64,000 nt of DNA from Flavobacterium sp. UBA6721 (lineage in GTDB: Bacteria; Bacteroidota; Bacteroidia; Flavobacteriales; Flavobacteriaceae). Positions 62,252 to 64,000 of the stretch are shown here, piece by piece. Under the pieces are notes generated by a model, which was not told the DNA's origin, searched no databases, and saw nothing but the letters and a program-made list of their open reading frames with translations. How positions within the stretch are numbered: the stretch's first letter is position 1; each line of letters opens with the position of its first letter. The position numbers and the translations under genes are program-made. Location: contig DKIJ01000031.1 in assembly GCA_002454195.1 (NCBI GenBank), positions 123,527 to 187,526 on the forward strand, read 5' to 3'.

Positions 62252-62931
62252 TGAAAATGAAAATGAACAAATTATTTTTAGTTGCATTTGTTATTGCAAC
62301 ACAATTCACATTTGGACAAGTAACCAAAAAATTAGGTGATTTTAACTCTGTTAAAGTCTTTGATAAACTTACAGTTAAGCTAATTCCATCGAATGAAAAC
62401 AAAGTAGTAATTAAAGGAAATAGAGAAAAAGAAGTAGAAGTTGTGAATAACAATGGTGAACTAAAATTGAGAATGCCTTTCCCAAAATTGTTATCAGGAG
62501 ATGACATTTCGATACAATTGTATTATAAAAATATTGATGATATTTCGGGAAGTGAAGGTTCAGTAATAAGTAGTGATGCTGTTTTTAAAGAAACAATTTT
62601 AGGAATAAGTGTAAAAGAAGGAGCTAAATTAACTGTAAAAGTAGATGCTCAAAAAGTGAATGTAAAAGCGGTTACTGGTGGGGTTATTGAATTGAGCGGA
62701 GCTGCTGCTAATCAAGATGTAGTAATCATGTCTGGTGGTATTTTAAAAGCTAAAAATTTACATACTTCACAAACTACAATTAACCTCTCCGCTGGAGGTA
62801 ATGCCGAGATTAATGCTAGCACCTTAGTTGATGCTAAGGTAAAAGCAGGAGGTACAGTTTCGATTTATGGAAAACCAAAACAAATTAATCAACAAACCAT
62901 TTTAGGAGGAAAAATTGAAGAAAAAGAATAA
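62251..62931 (+). CDS. Exported head-GIN-domain (DUF2807) protein
   Basis: The 226 residues start with a signal peptide (NKLFLVAFVIATQFTFGQ) and then a right-handed beta-helix of the GIN/DUF2807 type, with repeated V-x-V/I ladders (FNSVKVFDKLTVKLIPSNE, GAKLTVKVDAQKVNVKAV). Such proteins are periplasmic or surface-exposed with unknown task. Its start overlaps the rnr stop, so it is probably cotranscribed with rnr. Confidence 0.82.
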   Translation: MKMKMNKLFLVAFVIATQFTFGQVTKKLGDFNSVKVFDKLTVKLIPSNENKVVIKGNREKEVEVVNNNGELKLRMPFPKLLSGDDISIQLYYKNIDDISGSEGSVISSDAVFKETILGISVKEGAKLTVKVDAQKVNVKAVTGGVIELSGAAANQDVVIMSGGILKAKNLHTSQTTINLSAGGNAEINASTLVDAKVKAGGTVSIYGKPKQINQQTILGGKIEEKE

Positions 62932-62970
62932 AAAAAATGTATTTTTATTCTCTTTAAAATTCTAAAATTA

Positions 62971-63651
62971 ATGATTAACGATATTTTATCAGGTATTCCT
63001 TGGGGAATATTTTTGAGTTTTATGATTGGTCCTGTTTTTTTTATTTTACTGGAAACCAGTATTATAAAAGGATTCAGGGCCGCTCTTTTTTTTGATTTAG
63101 GAGTAGTTACTGGAGATATTATTTTTATTGCAATTGCCTATTTAGGTAGTTTTAGATTAATTCAAAGTTTAAAAGATAAGCCTGCTCTTTTCATATTTGG
63201 AGGAATATTAATGTTGGCTTATGGTATAATTTCTTTTATAAGTTTAAGAAAAGAAAAGAAAATTAATACTAAAGAGATTGATAAAGAAATCCTTAAAAAA
63301 GATTATTTCAGTTTGTTTATTAAAGGACTTTTTTTGAATATCATTAATATTGGAGTATTAGGTTTTTGGTTGGCTGTAATTATTTCTGTTGGTCCAAAAT
63401 TAGAGATGCAAACCTCCAGAATGATGACTTTTTTTAGTACCGTAATCATCACTTATTTGTTAGTCGATTGTATTAAAATCCTTTTAGCAAAACAATTAAA
63501 ATCTAAAATGACACCTTCTAATATACTTAAAATTAAAAAAGGAATTAGTATCGTTTTGATGGTTTTTGGATTAGTTTTAATTGTTCAAGGCTGGTTTCCA
63601 AAAGAAAAAGAAATGGTCAAACAAGCTTTTGAAAGGATTGAAAAACAATAA
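62971..63651 (+). CDS. LysE-family amino acid exporter
   Basis: The 226 residues are a six-helix inner-membrane protein of the LysE/RhtB superfamily. The N-terminal signature is GIPWGIFLSFMIGPVFFILLETSI, and helix 2 contains FDLGVVTGDIIFIAIAYLGS. Further helices follow through the C terminus with LNIINIGVLGFWLAVI. Substrate is likely an amino acid or related compound, not determined. It lies 39 bp after the GIN-domain gene and ends with a hairpin terminator. Confidence 0.82.
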   Translation: MINDILSGIPWGIFLSFMIGPVFFILLETSIIKGFRAALFFDLGVVTGDIIFIAIAYLGSFRLIQSLKDKPALFIFGGILMLAYGIISFISLRKEKKINTKEIDKEILKKDYFSLFIKGLFLNIINIGVLGFWLAVIISVGPKLEMQTSRMMTFFSTVIITYLLVDCIKILLAKQLKSKMTPSNILKIKKGISIVLMVFGLVLIVQGWFPKEKEMVKQAFERIEKQ

Positions 63652-63665
63652 CAAAAATGATATTT

Positions 63666-63695
63666 AAACCGCTTATTTTGAGCGGTTTTTTTGTG
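63666..63695 (+). terminator. Terminator of the rnr-lysE-like unit
   Basis: AAACCGCT pairs with AGCGGTTT around a TATTTTG loop, followed by a T run. Confidence 0.85.
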
Positions 63696-63701
63696 TTTTG
63701 T

Positions 63702-63774
63702 ATTGCGATCGTAGAGTGGAAATCTCACTAAATTTAATTAAACTAAATGAGATTGCTTCGTTCCTCGCAATGAC
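63702..63774. repeat. Palindromic dispersed element
   Basis: ATTGCGA near the left end pairs with TCGCAAT near the right end, and inner AATCTCA pairs with TGAGATT. The right half contains GAGATTGCTTCGTTCCTCGC, a word I recognise as a common dispersed repeat in many bacterial genomes. Confidence 0.65.
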
Positions 63775-63820
63775 TAAATAATTGACATAAAAAAAACTTT
63801 TAATTTCTTTACAGATTCTA

Positions 63821-63853
63821 GAGTATTCGTCCGAATTCGAACCTATGCTTTAC
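63821..63853 (-). pseudogene. Decayed copy of a tRNA 3' end
   Basis: CGTCCGAATTCGAACC (63828-63843) matches the T-arm of the intact tRNA-Cys (CGTCCGGATTCGAACC) at 15 of 16 positions, but the rest of a tRNA is absent. It lies beyond the tRNA terminator. Confidence 0.6.
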
Positions 63854-63878
63854 TTAATTTTTCTTAAAAATTAGATAT

Positions 63879-63909
63879 AAAAAAAAGAGACACATTTCTG
63901 TATCTCTTT
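63879..63909 (-). terminator. Terminator of tRNA-Cys
   Basis: On the minus strand AAAGAGATAC pairs with GTGTCTCTTT (one mismatch), followed by T residues, starting 4 nt past the tRNA. Confidence 0.75.
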
Positions 63910-63912
63910 CTG

Positions 63913-63983
63913 AGGCATCGTCCGGATTCGAACCGGAGTAGGAGCTTTTGCAGAGCCCAGCCTAGCCGCTCGGCCACGACGCC
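63913..63983 (-). tRNA. tRNA-Cys (GCA)
   Basis: The minus strand gives a complete 71-nt cloverleaf: acceptor GGCGTCG/CGATGCC with one G-U pair, anticodon loop CTGCAAA with GCA, T-arm TCCGG-TTCGAAT-CCGGA. The discriminator base is U, as expected for tRNA-Cys. CCA is not encoded. Confidence 0.96.
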
Positions 63984-64000
63984 ATTGTTTTTATGGATTG

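Overview
The window is chromosomal DNA from a Bacteroidota bacterium, most likely a Flavobacterium or close relative. The evidence is the low GC content, promoters of the TAnnTTTG type with little use of Shine-Dalgarno sites, an F-type ATPase operon without beta and epsilon genes, the type IX secretion/gliding lipoprotein SprE (PorW), a GLPGLI protein paired with an outer-membrane beta-barrel, DUF4292, DUF4254, DUF6427/DUF6341-like proteins, and GH3-family adenylating enzymes. No plasmid, phage or CRISPR signature was seen.

Layout. 0-3 kb: type I modification and specificity genes (hsdM, hsdS) with no hsdR in view. 3-8 kb: an SMP-30-like beta-propeller, a lipoprotein of five PepSY-like repeats, and an ECF sigma/anti-sigma-like pair followed by an LTxxQ (Spy-like) protein and an outer-membrane protein. 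8-10.8 kb: a GH97 glycosidase, the decayed end of a GH28-like gene and a dispersed repeat. 10.8-13.6 kb: a compact C-M-R cassette of the EcoRII kind. 13.7-17.5 kb: PQQ-type sugar dehydrogenase, cytochrome c, an unidentified lipoprotein and a polysaccharide deacetylase. 17.8-19.5 kb: a circularly permuted ATP-grasp gene cut off and abutted to a transglutaminase gene. 19.6-26.4 kb (minus): EnvC-like protein, DUF4292, TPR protein, nucleotidyltransferase, dUTPase, flippase. 26.5-35.4 kb (minus): atpGAHFEB, two small membrane proteins, bactofilin and sprE as one tight unit. 35.8-47.9 kb: a PaaE-like reductase, GLPGLI/beta-barrel pair, GT9/AlbA_2/DUF4254, upp, purD. 48-55.6 kb: adenylating enzyme, ORF6N protein, GT2, UDP-glucuronate decarboxylase-like enzyme, DUF6909-like protein and GH3 enzyme. 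55.8-59.9 kb: tatA, tex, rpiB, small proteins. 60-64 kb: rnr, GIN-domain protein, LysE-type transporter, tRNA-Cys.

The most striking non-coding region is 59034-59700: 667 bp of very AT-rich DNA with at least six TTATCAA(C/T)(A/G)-type DnaA boxes in both orientations, three of them inside an extended AGGTTATCAA word. Genes to its left are mostly on the minus strand and protein genes to its right are on the plus strand. It is a good candidate for the chromosomal replication origin.

Second theme: the window is littered with dispersed intergenic repeats and perfect hairpins (around 10.5, 14.9, 23.15, 24.3, 27.4, 30.5, 36.9, 46.4, 50.0 and 63.7 kb). One repeat word lies in frame inside hsdS, and another lies nested in a different repeat at 24.25 kb. 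Third, two loci are visibly broken: the GH28-like remnant and the ATP-grasp/transglutaminase junction. No wholly new system could be demonstrated; the candidates worth testing are in the findings.
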